A stretch of DNA of 64,000 nucleotides from the NCBI GenBank assembly GCA_003313425.1, contig NHZP01000032.1, forward strand, positions 248,001 through 312,000, written 5' to 3'. Every line of letters starts with the position of its first letter. The first letter of the stretch is position 1. Positions 48,301-59,742 of the stretch are shown here, piece by piece. The position numbers were made by a program, and so were the translations under genes. The stretch is from Pseudopyrenochaeta lycopersici (lineage: Eukaryota > Ascomycota > Dothideomycetes > Pleosporales > Pseudopyrenochaetaceae). The notes under the pieces are model-generated. The model was given only the letters and a program-made list of their open reading frames with translations, was not told where the DNA came from and searched no databases.

Positions 48301-51300
48301 CCGGTTTCGATCGCGTTTGTGAGGGCAATGGAAGTGCCATCGTGAACCTATCAGTGTGTCAGTGATTCATTTGAACATCGAATATTTTTGGTGAAAGGTG
48401 TACCAGAATGACTGGCCCAGGGAGACTAAAGCTTTGCTCAGCATTCTGGAGTTTTCGCGCTATTGTGAGCGAACCCATAAAGCTTTGTCCTACGACGCGG
48501 GTAGCGCTGAAGGTTTCAGGACTCAACAAAACTCTATTCTTTTCGGTCTCGGCAAAGAGAAGAACCCCAGTCGACGACAAAATCTGTGTCAACTTCTCTA
48601 TTTGATGTTGCTCCAAGCGGTTCACTGCAGGTATGACGATTAGTGTGTATGAGCTTTGAATCTTCTCACCAATCTCATCCATGCTAGCCTTGGTGTATGA
48701 GCTGTACTTTTTAGGTGCCTGGCTCAGGCTCAACCGCTGCATAAATTCAACAAAGCCGGTCTCTCTGTGCTCGCTGATCTCAAGAATGTCCATCCGTCCA
48801 TTCTTGTGGGTCAGGAGGTCAATCATAGCACTTAATTGAGCGTTTTCAGGTGGTACAGCCCATTCAACAGGCAAGTATTGCTGGAAGCGTTGGGCATATT
48901 GCGCGAGTGTTGTTGAACTGTTACCAGAAATCGTTGAAATGTCGGGCTTCCACAGAATTCTGAGAGCCGGGTTCCGCTGTAACGTTGTCTTCGGTATTAA
49001 AGACTTTTCTCTGTACTTAATTGCTCGCACACCTCTCAGGCTCGCCAAAGTGCTACCAGTAGCATCTGCAAGCTCTCCACTCAGCATAACAGCATCGAAG
49101 CCAACAGAAACTAAACTGGCGCGGATCGAGCACGCTGCTGAACGGTGGGGTAAATCCTCCAAAGTGATCTCGAGTGTGTCCACTTCGACTGGTACTTTAC
49201 TGTATAGATATTCGCTTGCCCCCTTGCTCGAAGCAACTATAGCAGTTTGCAAAAGTGAATCCACTGTGATAGGATGAATCACGTAGTCAGATTCGATACT
49301 CGACTCGGTCTCGCCGCCGCTGCGGAACTCGACCTCAGCGCTAGCAAAAGCTAGTCGCCTATGTCTCTCGGTCGATATTGCTAGCATCGACTTGAATTGT
49401 GGCCCAAAACACAACCCTTCGGCCGCGAGGCGATTATACATAGTTCTTGTTGCCTGCTCTTCCAAGCACAGCTCGTCCGGAAACACAAGTTTTGGCTTCA
49501 CGCGAGCAGCATCTCGCAAGCCAACTAGTCCACTGGCGTGCACCGTCATTGAGCCCGAAGCAAACGACGTGACCTGAAACCGCCACCATAACCCAGAAGT
49601 CGTAGTCTGCGATGTCTGATCCTCCTCTAGAATAGTTGACACCTCAACCGCCTCCCGTTCTGCGGCAAGTGGGACCAGCATGTTCATGAGATGCACTGAA
49701 CGTAGCACTACACTTCCCGTCTTTGGCCTGTCCTTGATTTGCAAAAGCGCCTCAATGGCCATGGCCAAATAGCCCGCTGCAGGGAAAACAATCGTCGACC
49801 CAAGTCTATGGTCTGCGATCCATGGCACCTCAGTAAGCTTCAGATGATTTCGCCAGATCGCCAGACTCCCCGGAATTCCGGAGACTCGAGAGCCCAGGAG
49901 ATCGTGTTTCGCGTATTTACTATCACGAAATTGCTGACTCTGATGGCTTTCTGACCAGAGGGGAGTGTCGTGGTTCCAGGCGTAAGGAGGTAGGCGTTGA
50001 AAGACTTTGGGTTGACGAGGTGTGTGGATAGCGGTGAGGCGGAGGTGAAGGAGGGTATGATTTGGCATGCTGGGCGTTGTAGCTGAACTGCATTCTCTAA
50101 TAACCTTCTCTTGCGAAATTCTGAGAGAGGGTCCTCGGTCTATCATATCCTCCACTCCTGAGTCTTGTAGCTCGCTAATGCTTTTGTCCGATGGAGAGCT
50201 GGTGGATTCTGTTGATTTGGTGTTGAATTTTTTTGGTCTCTGTGTGCTGTTGATGCGAGACAGGTTGAGGGTTTTGCCAGCCATCAATAGCTGGCCAGCA
50301 AGATGCAGCATACAAAGTTTGTCTGATTTTCCCCGGATTGTGATCTGACATTGCATTTATCGTGTCGCGTACTAGCTGTCCCAGGGCTGGATGTGGACCA
50401 ATCTCAATCAGATGGTAAGATTCGTCCTTCGTCATCAACTCAACCGCATTCTTGAATAAAACAGGAGATTCCAGGTTTGTACGCCAGTAAGCAGGTTCAC
50501 GTACTGCATCTCTGGAGACAAATTCTACAGTCACAGACGAGGACATCTTGACTACTGAGTGTAGAGGCGATGAAGGTGTCCGACTGAGCGCGGTGGTAAG
50601 TAGTTGTTCATACTCCCGGCCAACGAGTTGCATCAAATGTGAATGATACACTCGATCATCCGTCTTGAGCTTTCGAACAAATATCTGCCGATTCTGAAAT
50701 TCGTTGAGGATCTCCTCTACTGCAATGTCCTCCCCGCTTACTGTGGTGCTCTCCGGTGAGTTCATACAGGCGACCCTAGCAGCGCCCTGTAATCCCAAGC
50801 AGTCGATGATCTCGATCATTTCTTCGGCACTCAAACCAACAGCAAGCATAGCACCCTTCTCCGTAATCTTTCCAGATACATAGCCCCCTGTAGTATGCGA
50901 TGGCAAGAGCTTCATACGACGAAATGTGCCCAGCTGCAAACGCAGCGCCAATCTCCCCCGAGGAGTAGCCAACTACGGCGTGGGGTACGACTCCCCACTC
51001 TTGCAACAGTAGGACGAGAGCAATTTGCAAGGCAGTACATATTGTCTGTGAACGATCGGCCCTATGTATTGAGCCGATCTCCAGGCTGTCGAGAAGGGTT
51101 TCCCTGATAGTCCATGATGGGGCATGGGTTAAGGTACGTAAATGAGCATCCAGGTCGTTGATGACAGACTCAAATGTTGAAAATCTGTGTAGGAGCTCCA
51201 GCCCCATGCCTGGCCATTGTGCCCCTTGGCCCGTGAAGATGAAAGCAAGCAGCCGATCGGAGAATCGAGATGACGCTGGGCCGATTGAAAATTCAACACC

Positions 51301-52970
51301 AGAACTTGTCGATGTCCCTATCATATATTGTCTATGTACTAGGTTCGATCGCCGCTCTGCAAGAGTGTAAGCCAGGTCTTGAAGCTCATGAGGAAGGGGT
51401 GCCAGGTTCTTGATCATTTCCACGTTCTTGGCCAGCGAGTCAGGGTGATGGGCGCTAACGGGTAGCAGGACTGATCGAGTCTCTACAACTTCGTGACCAC
51501 AGAAGCTTTGGATTTCAGGATTATACATGGCTGCTGAATCAATAATCGTGTGCGCATTTGCGCCTCCATAATCGAACGCATTCACACTGATACGCTCAAC
51601 GCAGCCAACTGGCCAGGGTGACACAGATCGAACGACATCGATGTTGCGCTCATCTAGCTTTAGGTCTGGGCTGATATCGCTAATTCCTCGAGTTGGAGGA
51701 ATCAGTCTATGCTCAATGGCCAGCGTCGCCTTAATGATGCTGGTCAGCCCGCTGACTGCTCCGCCGTGTCCGACGTTTGGTTTATTAGAGCCGATAAGCA
51801 GCTTTTGTCGCGAAGGTGTGGAAAAGGCATTGGACAAAGCGTCAACTTCGATAGGGTTACCTACAGGTGTACCCGTGCCATGTGCCTATAGAATGATGAG
51901 TTTGATTTGCAGAGGTTTCTGAAGGTCCTAGTACTCACCTCTACATACACTGTATCATTCATGTCGAGGTGTGCAACTTCGTACGCCTTACGAATCACAG
52001 CTTCTTGACCCAAGACGCCTGGCAATGTTATTCCAGATGTGTGGCCATTGCTGCAGTATCGATTGTTAGACAACGCCCATGGCCTGATACAGATAGGGAG
52101 AGCTTTCACCTGTTCACAGCAGTTCCTCTGATCACAGACCTGATAGGATCTTGATTCCGTACCGCTTGGTCTAAGCGACGCAAGAAAAGTGCAGCAACAC
52201 CCTCGCCCCTTCCATACCCATCTGCTCCCGCATCAAATGTATGTGAAGTTGATGTCGAGGACAATACGCCAGCTTTGACCATTGCTATGAACACCTCAGG
52301 TGATTGAATTAAATTAGCACCAGCAACAATTGCAGCATCACAATCTCCTGCATTCAACGCCGCACAGGCTGTGTGAACGGCATAAAGGGAGGATGAGCAA
52401 GCAGTGTCAAGGACGAAGCTTGGTCTTTTCAAGTTGAAGATGTGGCTGAGACGATTCGCTAAGATCGTTGGGCCAAACCCAGTGGCACTATAGCGATGGT
52501 ACGAATCCGGGTCTCGTGCTTGCATGATCGCATGATCGATTGTGAAGTTGGCCACATAGCAGCCAATATTTGCACCAGAGACAGACTCGAGGCTCTCTCC
52601 TGCGTTTTCTAGACATTCGTAAACTACCTCGAGCAAATGCCGTTGTTGCGGGTCCATGTACTTTGCTTCGAGATTGTGGATACCAAAAAAATTGTTATCA
52701 AACGATCTTATGTCATGTTGAAGGAAGTAACCGCCTGTCCCATTAATGCAACCAGTATATTCTGGATCTTGATGATAAAACGCATCCTTGCTGAAACGAG
52801 ACGGAGGAATCTCGCACTGGTCAGATCGACCTTCGATAAGAAGTTGCCAGAGGTCGCTTGGGCTGTTGACAACCCCGGGAAACCGACAGCCTTTGTCATG
52901 TTCAATTGGTCTTTTCCTCCGTGAAAATGGTGATAAACTTACCGATGCCAGAGATGGCAACTGATTTCAT
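45397..52970 (-). pseudogene. Highly reducing polyketide synthase (KS-AT-DH-vestigial MT-ER-KR-ACP) with two frame shifts
   Basis: Exons fit at 52943-52970, 52110-52890, 51939-52050, 48404-51885, 46948-48347, 46733-46898, 46377-46685 and 45397-46326. The KS triad is intact: Cys in DTACSSS (about 174), His in HGTGT (about 309) and His in KPNVGH (about 347). AT shows GYSSGE, DH DHRLGSTIVFP and DSLLQ, ER SGAGGLGIAAIQVA. KR shows LVGCLGGLGRS and SNYCAAN, and the ACP serine is in GMESM. The frame breaks twice in exon 4, in the AT domain at the five-C run 50884-50888 and again after AT near 50325-50345. Each break fits one extra base in a G run of the coding strand. The methyltransferase region lost its SAM motif (ILEISEHRE). 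The product is unknown. Real inactivation or homopolymer sequencing error are both possible. Confidence 0.85.
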
Positions 52971-54794
52971 TGGCTTGGAATACATATGTACGATGGGTCG
53001 CTCGCAAGGGGTCTGAATCTAACGGTATAGATTCTTTGTTTTGTTCAGAAATGGTAGACACCGCCGTGAAATTACGATGAAGGGACTTCAGTAAAACACT
53101 AGACGTAGCTATATTTGATCCACGGACGTAAAGTCGTTGTCAACTCCGTAAACTCGGTTGCTAGTAAATCGGCCAATGTACCTATTCAAGATACTGGGTT
53201 ACATCGACAAGAACGTCCAGCCGAGTTATCCAAGCCATGTGAACAAAATATGCTATATCTTGCACCAATGGGTGAGTATCCGGTGAATACACAGCAGCTT
53301 GATATGGATCAGCTAAAGATGTCTTCAAACGTATGAGCTCGTCGAAATGGTACTGGCTGGGTGAAATCGGACTTGATTATGGAGTCGAGCACGAAATAAC
53401 CTTGTCTCTTATCTCAAACATGCTTCCCGCCTTACAGAAGGAACATCTACCTTGACAGTGTGCCTTGCTGTTCCGCATTTCAGCATTAAAGGGATCAACT
53501 GAGCATAGAAACTCCGAGAATAGATTTTCCGGCATAGATGTGATCCGTGGTTATGGAGAATCCGCCTTGTCCATTGTATGTCTCTTCATGTCGTTGATAT
53601 GCATGGAGCTACACCACATCTTTACCGATTGAGGACATGCGACTCGATGTAGCGTGTGGAGCTGCGACGGGGTGTGCTGCAACAGGCAATTTTCTCCGTT
53701 TTCGGGCGGCCACCGGTCCGTTGGGATAAGGTTTCCTGCCAAATGAAGCGGCGTTTGGTCTAATGAGTGGGCGCCTTTCGAACTCCCCTAACATTCCTGT
53801 AGGATTCACTTGTGCTTACCGGTAATTGTCGCAACTTGCTCAAAAAATTGTGCAGCGTGACCCAGTCTCTCCATTTTCGACATTTGAAATCTTTATAACG
53901 TGCGATTATTTTTTGGAGGCTTGATGCCCCAGCTCCAAAGTATTACTGTGGAGTACACATTAAGCTCATTAGTAAATCAGCCACGGAACTTAAGCTTCTG
54001 GAGAGCCAAGTAGAGCTTTATTTTGCTGTAAATGTGACTTGACGACCGAATTCTGGACCTCCGCCATATCGCTGTGCAGGACTCAGGTCTATGCCCACCA
54101 CGCCATGCAATCAAAAAAGCACGAGTGGTCAGCGATAGCTGATCTCGTGCATGGCATAGTACACATAGCTATTCGAGCTTCTGCAGCACAGCCTATAGGC
54201 CTGCCTGGAGCCTTTCTTTAAGACTAGCCTTCGTGAGCCTCGCAGGGCCTGGAAACTAGGCCTCAAATCAAAATTTCAGCCTCAGCAGCCTGGCAAGGCT
54301 GCTGGAAACACGACCGTCACGCATATATCGGTCGGAAAATCCTTTGGTGGTACAACCTTGATGAATGAAAATGAGGTCCTCGGGGACCGAAATTACATCT
54401 ACGCGCACCGCGCTCCCTATGTCTGCCAAGCCCCCAAGGATGCGGCTGTGGGGGCCAAGATAGCGCGGGTGGGGGACCCATCCGATCTACATTGACGGTA
54501 TGGGATTGTCAGACCCATGCTAATAAATTGATTTCGCATGGTTCCGACAATAGGAAAGCTCTACTGGTCTCATTGCATAGGGTCAAACAAGTCACTAATT
54601 GCTTTGAGTAAAAAAGGCTCAGGTTATTAGGCACAATTTTCATGAAAATACTTGCACATTGTGTCCGTCTAGAAAGACGTATCTCAGCAAGTTGACTAAA
54701 TCAAAGTTGAAGAATATGTGCAGCTTCCTAAACTAGATAGAAAATGAATGACCATGCCGCAGATACGGCTTTGTTGATGCTCCAAAAATGCAAT
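52971..54794. promoter_or_regulatory. PKS upstream region
   Basis: About 1.8 kb between the PKS start and the 3' end of the enoyl reductase, both on the minus strand. No gene is supported. A perfect inverted repeat, CGACCG-N12-CGGTCG, lies at 54311-54334. Zinc-cluster factors bind paired CGG/CCG triplets, so it is a candidate operator, about 1.3 kb upstream of the PKS ATG. Confidence 0.4.
54311..54334. promoter_or_regulatory. Inverted repeat CGACCG-N12-CGGTCG
   Basis: cgaccg at 54311-54316 and cggtcg at 54329-54334 are exact reverse complements separated by 12 nt. This is an everted CCG/CGG arrangement of the kind bound by some fungal zinc-cluster dimers. Binding is inference only. Confidence 0.35.
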
Positions 54795-56050
54795 CTACCA
54801 GTTTGAGCCTAGATCCTTTCCTTTGACTGCGGCTCCGCTTCCGGCTACTGCTTCATCGGTCTCGGACACCTTGTAGACCAGCTTAACCGCTTTGACCTTA
54901 TCGGTGGCATGTTCCATGATGCTATCAATGTCAGTATCATATTATTAAATATAATTGATTCCAACAACATACCCTTCGGTGATTCCTGCCAAACCGCCCT
55001 TGCGGAGAGCAACTGGATGAGGTTTAATCTTGCCAGTTGCAAGGAGCTCGTTGCTTAATCTCCAGAACATGACACCGAAGTCAAAGTGAGGAGGGATGGC
55101 AGGAAAGTCGATGCCGAACTTGCTAAAGGCCTTCCCAAGAGTGGTGTAAGCAAGGATCGCAGTGGCTGGAACATCTTTTCTAGGCCAGGTATCTGTTGGT
55201 AGTAGAGTCACTACTTGGACAGGTTTGTCGCTCTTCTCTGGTAGTGCATCAGCTACGAGCATGTAGCTTGACTCGGTAGAGATGCAGTCGAGAACGTAGT
55301 AGAGTGAGTCCTTGGTGAATTCCCTGATCTTCTTGGCACAATCTCTATCGTGATAGTCGAACACTGCATCTGCGCCCCGAGACTTGAGCAGTTCAAAATT
55401 TTCCGGGCTGGCCGCTGTGACGACAGTGAGACCGGATCTGTGGCTGAGTTAGGACTATGTAAAGACAGAAAATCAATATATCATACAGCTTTGCGTATTG
55501 AATTGCAAGAGTACCCGTTGCGGTACTGCCTCCGTAGATGAGAAGGAAAGTTTCATCCGCAAGCGGCGTCTCGCCTGGAAGAGGCAGCTTCATGGTCATG
55601 TAAAGGGTCTGGCCAATCGTCGTGATGCCAACACCCAAAGTTGCAGTTTCCTCAAATGTCAAAGAGCTTGGGATTCTTGCAATATGGCCATCGCGAACAA
55701 GGCAGTATTCTGCGAACGCTCCATCTTCAGCACAACTCTGTATTCTATCAGCTGACACTCCCTTCAATGATATGGAACGGCCGTACGAGATTTGCTCCGT
55801 GAGCTACACCGTACACAGCATCCCCCTTCTTAACGTCCGACTTGCATTCTTCTCCGACTTCCTCAACGGTACCTGCAAGATCGCAACCCAAGATTCCGCC
55901 AACAAGTCCCGCAGATGCAGTATGGTGCAGATCAGTTGGGTTGACTGCCAAAGCCACGGTCTTGACTTTGATGTAGTCTGGGCGCATGGCCTGCTCGTTG
56001 ATATCTGCAAGCGCGGCGATGCCATGTTCTTTAATGATGACGGCCTTCAT
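54795..56050 (-). CDS. Trans-acting enoyl reductase / zinc-type alcohol dehydrogenase-like (LovC/ToxD family)
   Basis: Four exons fit: 55787-56050, 55487-55737, 54973-55437 and 54795-54921, with introns of 49-51 nt, giving 368 aa. The start at MKAVIIKEHG is family-typical. GroES-like half: VNPTDLHH, GCDLAGTVEEVG, GDAVYGVAHGAN and GAFAEYCLV. Rossmann half: TLGVGITTIGQTLY, IYGGSTATGTLAIQYAKL, SPENFELLKSRGADAVFDYHD and DCIS. The late block GVMFWRLSNELLATGKIKPH is typical of LovC/ToxD-type medium-chain reductases, which lack the structural zinc site and reduce enoyl intermediates of partner PKSs. All frames are intact, unlike its neighbours. The adjacent PKS has its own ER domain, so this enzyme may be redundant, act on another substrate, or be a tailoring reductase. 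Confidence 0.88.
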
Positions 56051-56906
56051 GACGTTGCTGTAAGTAGACTGAACAGATTGGGATGGGATGAATCTGAAGA
56101 CTTCGTTAGTGCAATTGCAACTTCGAGAAATCGTGTGGGGATGAAGGTGAAGAAAGTTCAAGGTGAGGCAAGAGTTCCTTCGGCGCAGTTGCGTAGCCAC
56201 GACCACTTGAGCTCTATGCTGCGCCGCAAGGGCTATCCCAACAATTCGCAGCTAATCGGGGACTAATGACGCATACCCTAGATTGTGAGAGTGAATTAGT
56301 GCTGTCTAAGTTTATCCGGAACTAATGCGAGACTCTGCGCCGCGAATCTGGGAATCTGCATTTGGGCTGAAGACTGGACCCATTTTTTTGTCGGCAAAAG
56401 TTTTTTGAATCTTTAATTTCTTATAATCTGCAATGCAACCACAGAAGAGAGTAGGATCATTAGGCGTTGGAGGCCTAGTATGTACTGAATAGTAGAGCAG
56501 AGTCATCCTACCATCATGGAGTTCGCATCATTGCAAGCGTTGCACGGAAGGTACACGAGTATTGCATGCATATATCGCGCAGCAGCTCGCGCGAAACTTT
56601 TGCCGAGGTAAGAACCTCAAGTTGTTGCTAGTTGTACTATTTAGCAGTGTGCATAACACTGTCTCGTTTGTTACGGACACCAAATGTAGGGACAATAACC
56701 AGCTTTTCTCTCTAGAGTTCAAAGCTGCATAAAAACATATATTTTTCCAAAGAAGGTGTTCGTTAGTACTTTAAATATTCCAAATTTACCCTTAACTACT
56801 GTGTATATACGTAAATATCGTAAACCTAGATATTCTCTTAGATGCGAACAATAAGACCGAAAGCATACTACTGTTTTCGACAAAATGAACTATAAAACGC
56901 TACTAT
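56051..56906. other. Intergenic interval, enoyl reductase promoter side
   Basis: About 850 bp, AT-rich in its second half. It holds the upstream region of the reductase and the 3' flank of the rhodopsin-like fragment. No gene is seen. Confidence 0.4.
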
Positions 56907-57453
56907 CTAGTTCCTACTGGTGGAAGTAACAGATCCAGTGCTTCTGTCCCCTGAAGACTTTCGGTTTCCCACCAGCGTGTCCATATCATTCATCGTGTAC
57001 GTCGTATTACCAGTCTCAAAGTCATGTAGACGAGCAAAATAGTTCTTCCTGCTACCCTTTTTACGGCCACCACCAATGCTGTTGTCTGCAAGCTGTGGTA
57101 CTGGTTGCGGCGCATTAGGTTTAGGGCGGAGCCAGTTGAGTAGTGGTCGCAATGTGGGAAGACTACCACACATGACTGCAATCGCGAACTCAACCGAGCT
57201 CCAATTGGCAATACCGACAAGTGTCCATGTTGGGTTTGCATTGTCGATTGCGAAAAGTGAGACAACTCTGATGACACTGATAATGCAGACACTATGCACG
57301 TTAGGTAGCTTATCATCTTGGGGAGTGCATGTAAACTTACAAGATACCCAGAGCAAAGATGAAGATCAAGGCCATCTTCGATCGTTTGTCCAGCTTCAAT
57401 GCCCATACTTGCTTGATTGGCATCAAGAGAACAAAAACTAACCCCAGCACCGT
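56907..57453 (-). pseudogene. 5'-truncated fungal rhodopsin-like integral membrane protein
   Basis: Two exons fit: 57341-57453 and 56907-57291. They read TVLGLVFVLLMPIKQVWALK, then a membrane helix (MALIFIFALGIL), VCIISVIRVVSLF, NPTWTLVGIANWSSVE, and GSLPTLRPLLNWLRP with a basic/Ser-rich tail. This is the C-terminal half of the seven-helix fungal rhodopsin-like family (related to PTH11/SatF-type membrane proteins). The frame upstream is closed by TAG, which could be part of an acceptor (tatgctag). No N-terminal helices are found before the opposite-strand MFS gene begins about 70 bp away. I therefore read it as a remnant, although a small upstream exon overlapping the MFS start cannot be excluded. 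Confidence 0.6.
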
Positions 57454-57524
57454 CTAGCATACATATGCAGGTATATAGTCCCATGACTAGTGAATACTAT
57501 CATATCGGTTCAAAGAGGAGTGAC

Positions 57525-59264
57525 ATGGCGTCTATTTTGCCATCCAGGAACTCGACGTCGGAATAACTCCTCATTTCCTCTACTTTCGCAAGGTCTTCCC
57601 ATACTCCTGTTGAAGCCGAGAAAGCACTTGAGGCCTCGGGCGGTCAGCATCATGTGTCGGTTGTTGCAGAGTTTAATTGGGAGACTGATCGGACCAATCC
57701 GTTGAATTGGAAGCTCTGGAAAAGAATTTACCATACTGTATTTCCTGCCATTTTTGGATTTGTCGTGTATGTCTAATTTTAAACCCTCAGGGGATTCTAT
57801 TGATAAGAGAGAACAGGACTTTCGCATCCTCAGTGTATATCTCTGCTGTCCCAGAAGTTTCACGAGCATTTCATGTCTCTAAGATACTTGCTTTGCTCCC
57901 TTTCTCGCTCTTCCTTATCGGCCTGGGCTTTGGGCCTGTGCTTGCTGCTCCATTGAGCGAGAAATATGGCAGGACCGCAACATACTTGATTTCGATGCCT
58001 CTCTTTGCACTATTTATACTCGGGTCAGGATTCTCACAAAACTTCGCAAGCCTCACGGTCTGCCGCTTTTTTACAGGTGTATTTACAAGCCCACCGTTAG
58101 TTGTAGGTGCAGGCACCAATGCCGATCTATGGCTCCCTCAATCACGAGCCATGATGACTACGCTCTTTGCTTTATGTCCTTACCTAGGACCAGCATTTGG
58201 GTACGTATACGCCAAACCCATTTTCCCATTACGAACACTCGCTTAACTCCACAATCCCGTCATCGGTGGTTATGTCGTCGCTTTCAAGGGCTGGCGTTGG
58301 ACACAATGGGTTGTTCTTTTCTTCGGCGTAGCAGCCTATATTCCCGCGCTGTTCATGGATGAGACTTACAAGAAAACCATCCTTGCCAAACGTGCAAAGA
58401 AACTCAGAACTCCTGCACCACCCGGTCCCACAGGTCTCGTAGCACTCAAGTTCCTCATGAACATTACTCTCATCCGGCCAGTACATATGCTGTATAGCGA
58501 ACCTATTGTCATCGCATGGTCACTGTACATCGGCTTTAGCTTCGCAGTCGTGTATTCTTTCTTCGCTGCGTTTCCGTACGTATACGGTAATGTCTATGGA
58601 TTTTCTGGTAAGGAGAACGGGCTCACATTTTTGTCCATTGCGGTCGGAAGTATCATTGGCTCTATTCATGTCATTCTTCTGGATCGAATACAGTACCGCA
58701 AGAAGTTTGCTGCGTGGGCGGCAAAAGATACAGGGAAGAAGCGTCCACCGGAGTATAGATTGTCTGCTGCTATGGCTGGGAGCTTTGGACTGCCAATTGG
58801 GTTGTTTTGGTTTGCGTGGACGGCGAGGGAAGGGACGCATTGGATTGTTTCGGTTGTAGCGAGTGTGTTTACTGCTTAGGGGAATATGTGTGTCTTCGTA
58901 AGACATGTTCTTTCTCTCAAAGGTGAAACGATGCTAACTGAAATATAGATGAGCGGTTTGTTGTACCTACTGGACGTGTATGAAGCATTACTGGGCGCAT
59001 CTGCCGTAGCGGCCACAACCTTATTGCGATACTTGCTTGCAGCGGGGTTCCCCCTCTTCATCCAGAAAAGTATTAATTACCCCATGCACAACGAATTTTC
59101 CCATATTACATAGACTGACACTCGTAGTGTACACTTCACTCGGAGTTGGTTGGGCAGCTTCCGTGTTTGGCTTTGCGTCTATTGCGCTGATGCCAATTCC
59201 GTGGGTTCTGTACAAATATGGGCCTCAGCTCCGAGGTTCCTCTAAGATGATAGTAGGTAATTGA
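57525..59264 (+). pseudogene. MFS transporter (DHA1/multidrug type) with two nonsense codons and a lost splice acceptor
   Basis: Expected exons are 57525-57766, 57817-58200, 58255-58897, 58949-59069 and 59128-59264. Their phases agree and they sum to 1,527 nt. Recognisable parts are NWETDRTNPLNWKLWKR, SSVYISAVPEVSRAFHVS, GPVLAAPLSEKYGRT, VCRFFTGVF, PVIGGYVVAFKGWRWTQW, MDETYKK and LLAAGFPLF, as in polyamine/fluconazole-resistance-type exporters. Breaks: codon 14 is TAA (57564-57566). The intron at 58201 ends in AA instead of AG (58253-58254). Codon TAG (58877-58879) replaces an expected residue in the last third. CAA-to-TAA and TGG-to-TAG fit C-to-T change at CpA, the RIP pattern. It was presumably a metabolite exporter of the PKS locus. 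Confidence 0.75.
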
Positions 59265-59742
59265 GTGGAACTAGCACAGCCTAATCCAGAAATGTGCACT
59301 AATTGCACACGAGCGTTGAGTAGGAAGGTAATACATGTTATAAACAGAAAGCAATGGATTTCATACTTGAATTTGATGCAGTAAACTAAGCTCGGAGAAA
59401 GTATGAGTATTCCAAGAATAATGTCAACAATGCTCAATAAATCGCATCATCTATGACACGGGGTAAACAAAAAGGGCATTATGGTGGCAACGGGAAGTAT
59501 TATTGGTTATTGTGGAAATTCTGCATTTTGCGCTCATGCTCACTACGCGGAAGGCGGCGTAGGATATTGCCATGGCATAAGCAGGCAAAGGCTCATGGAA
59601 ACGAAAAAGCAATGGGGCTGGACATTCCAGATCTGGAAACATGCAGTATTCCGGAACGTCTTTAGCATCTCGAAGTGCCGGTTCTCTCCGGCGTATCATA
59701 TACATCTAAGACCGATACAAAAGTATACCTTTTGCACATCCG

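Noticed and set aside
54845..55042. Small minus-strand frame at the end of the reductase
   Set aside because: It is an off-frame reading of exons 3-4 of the LovC/ToxD-like gene.
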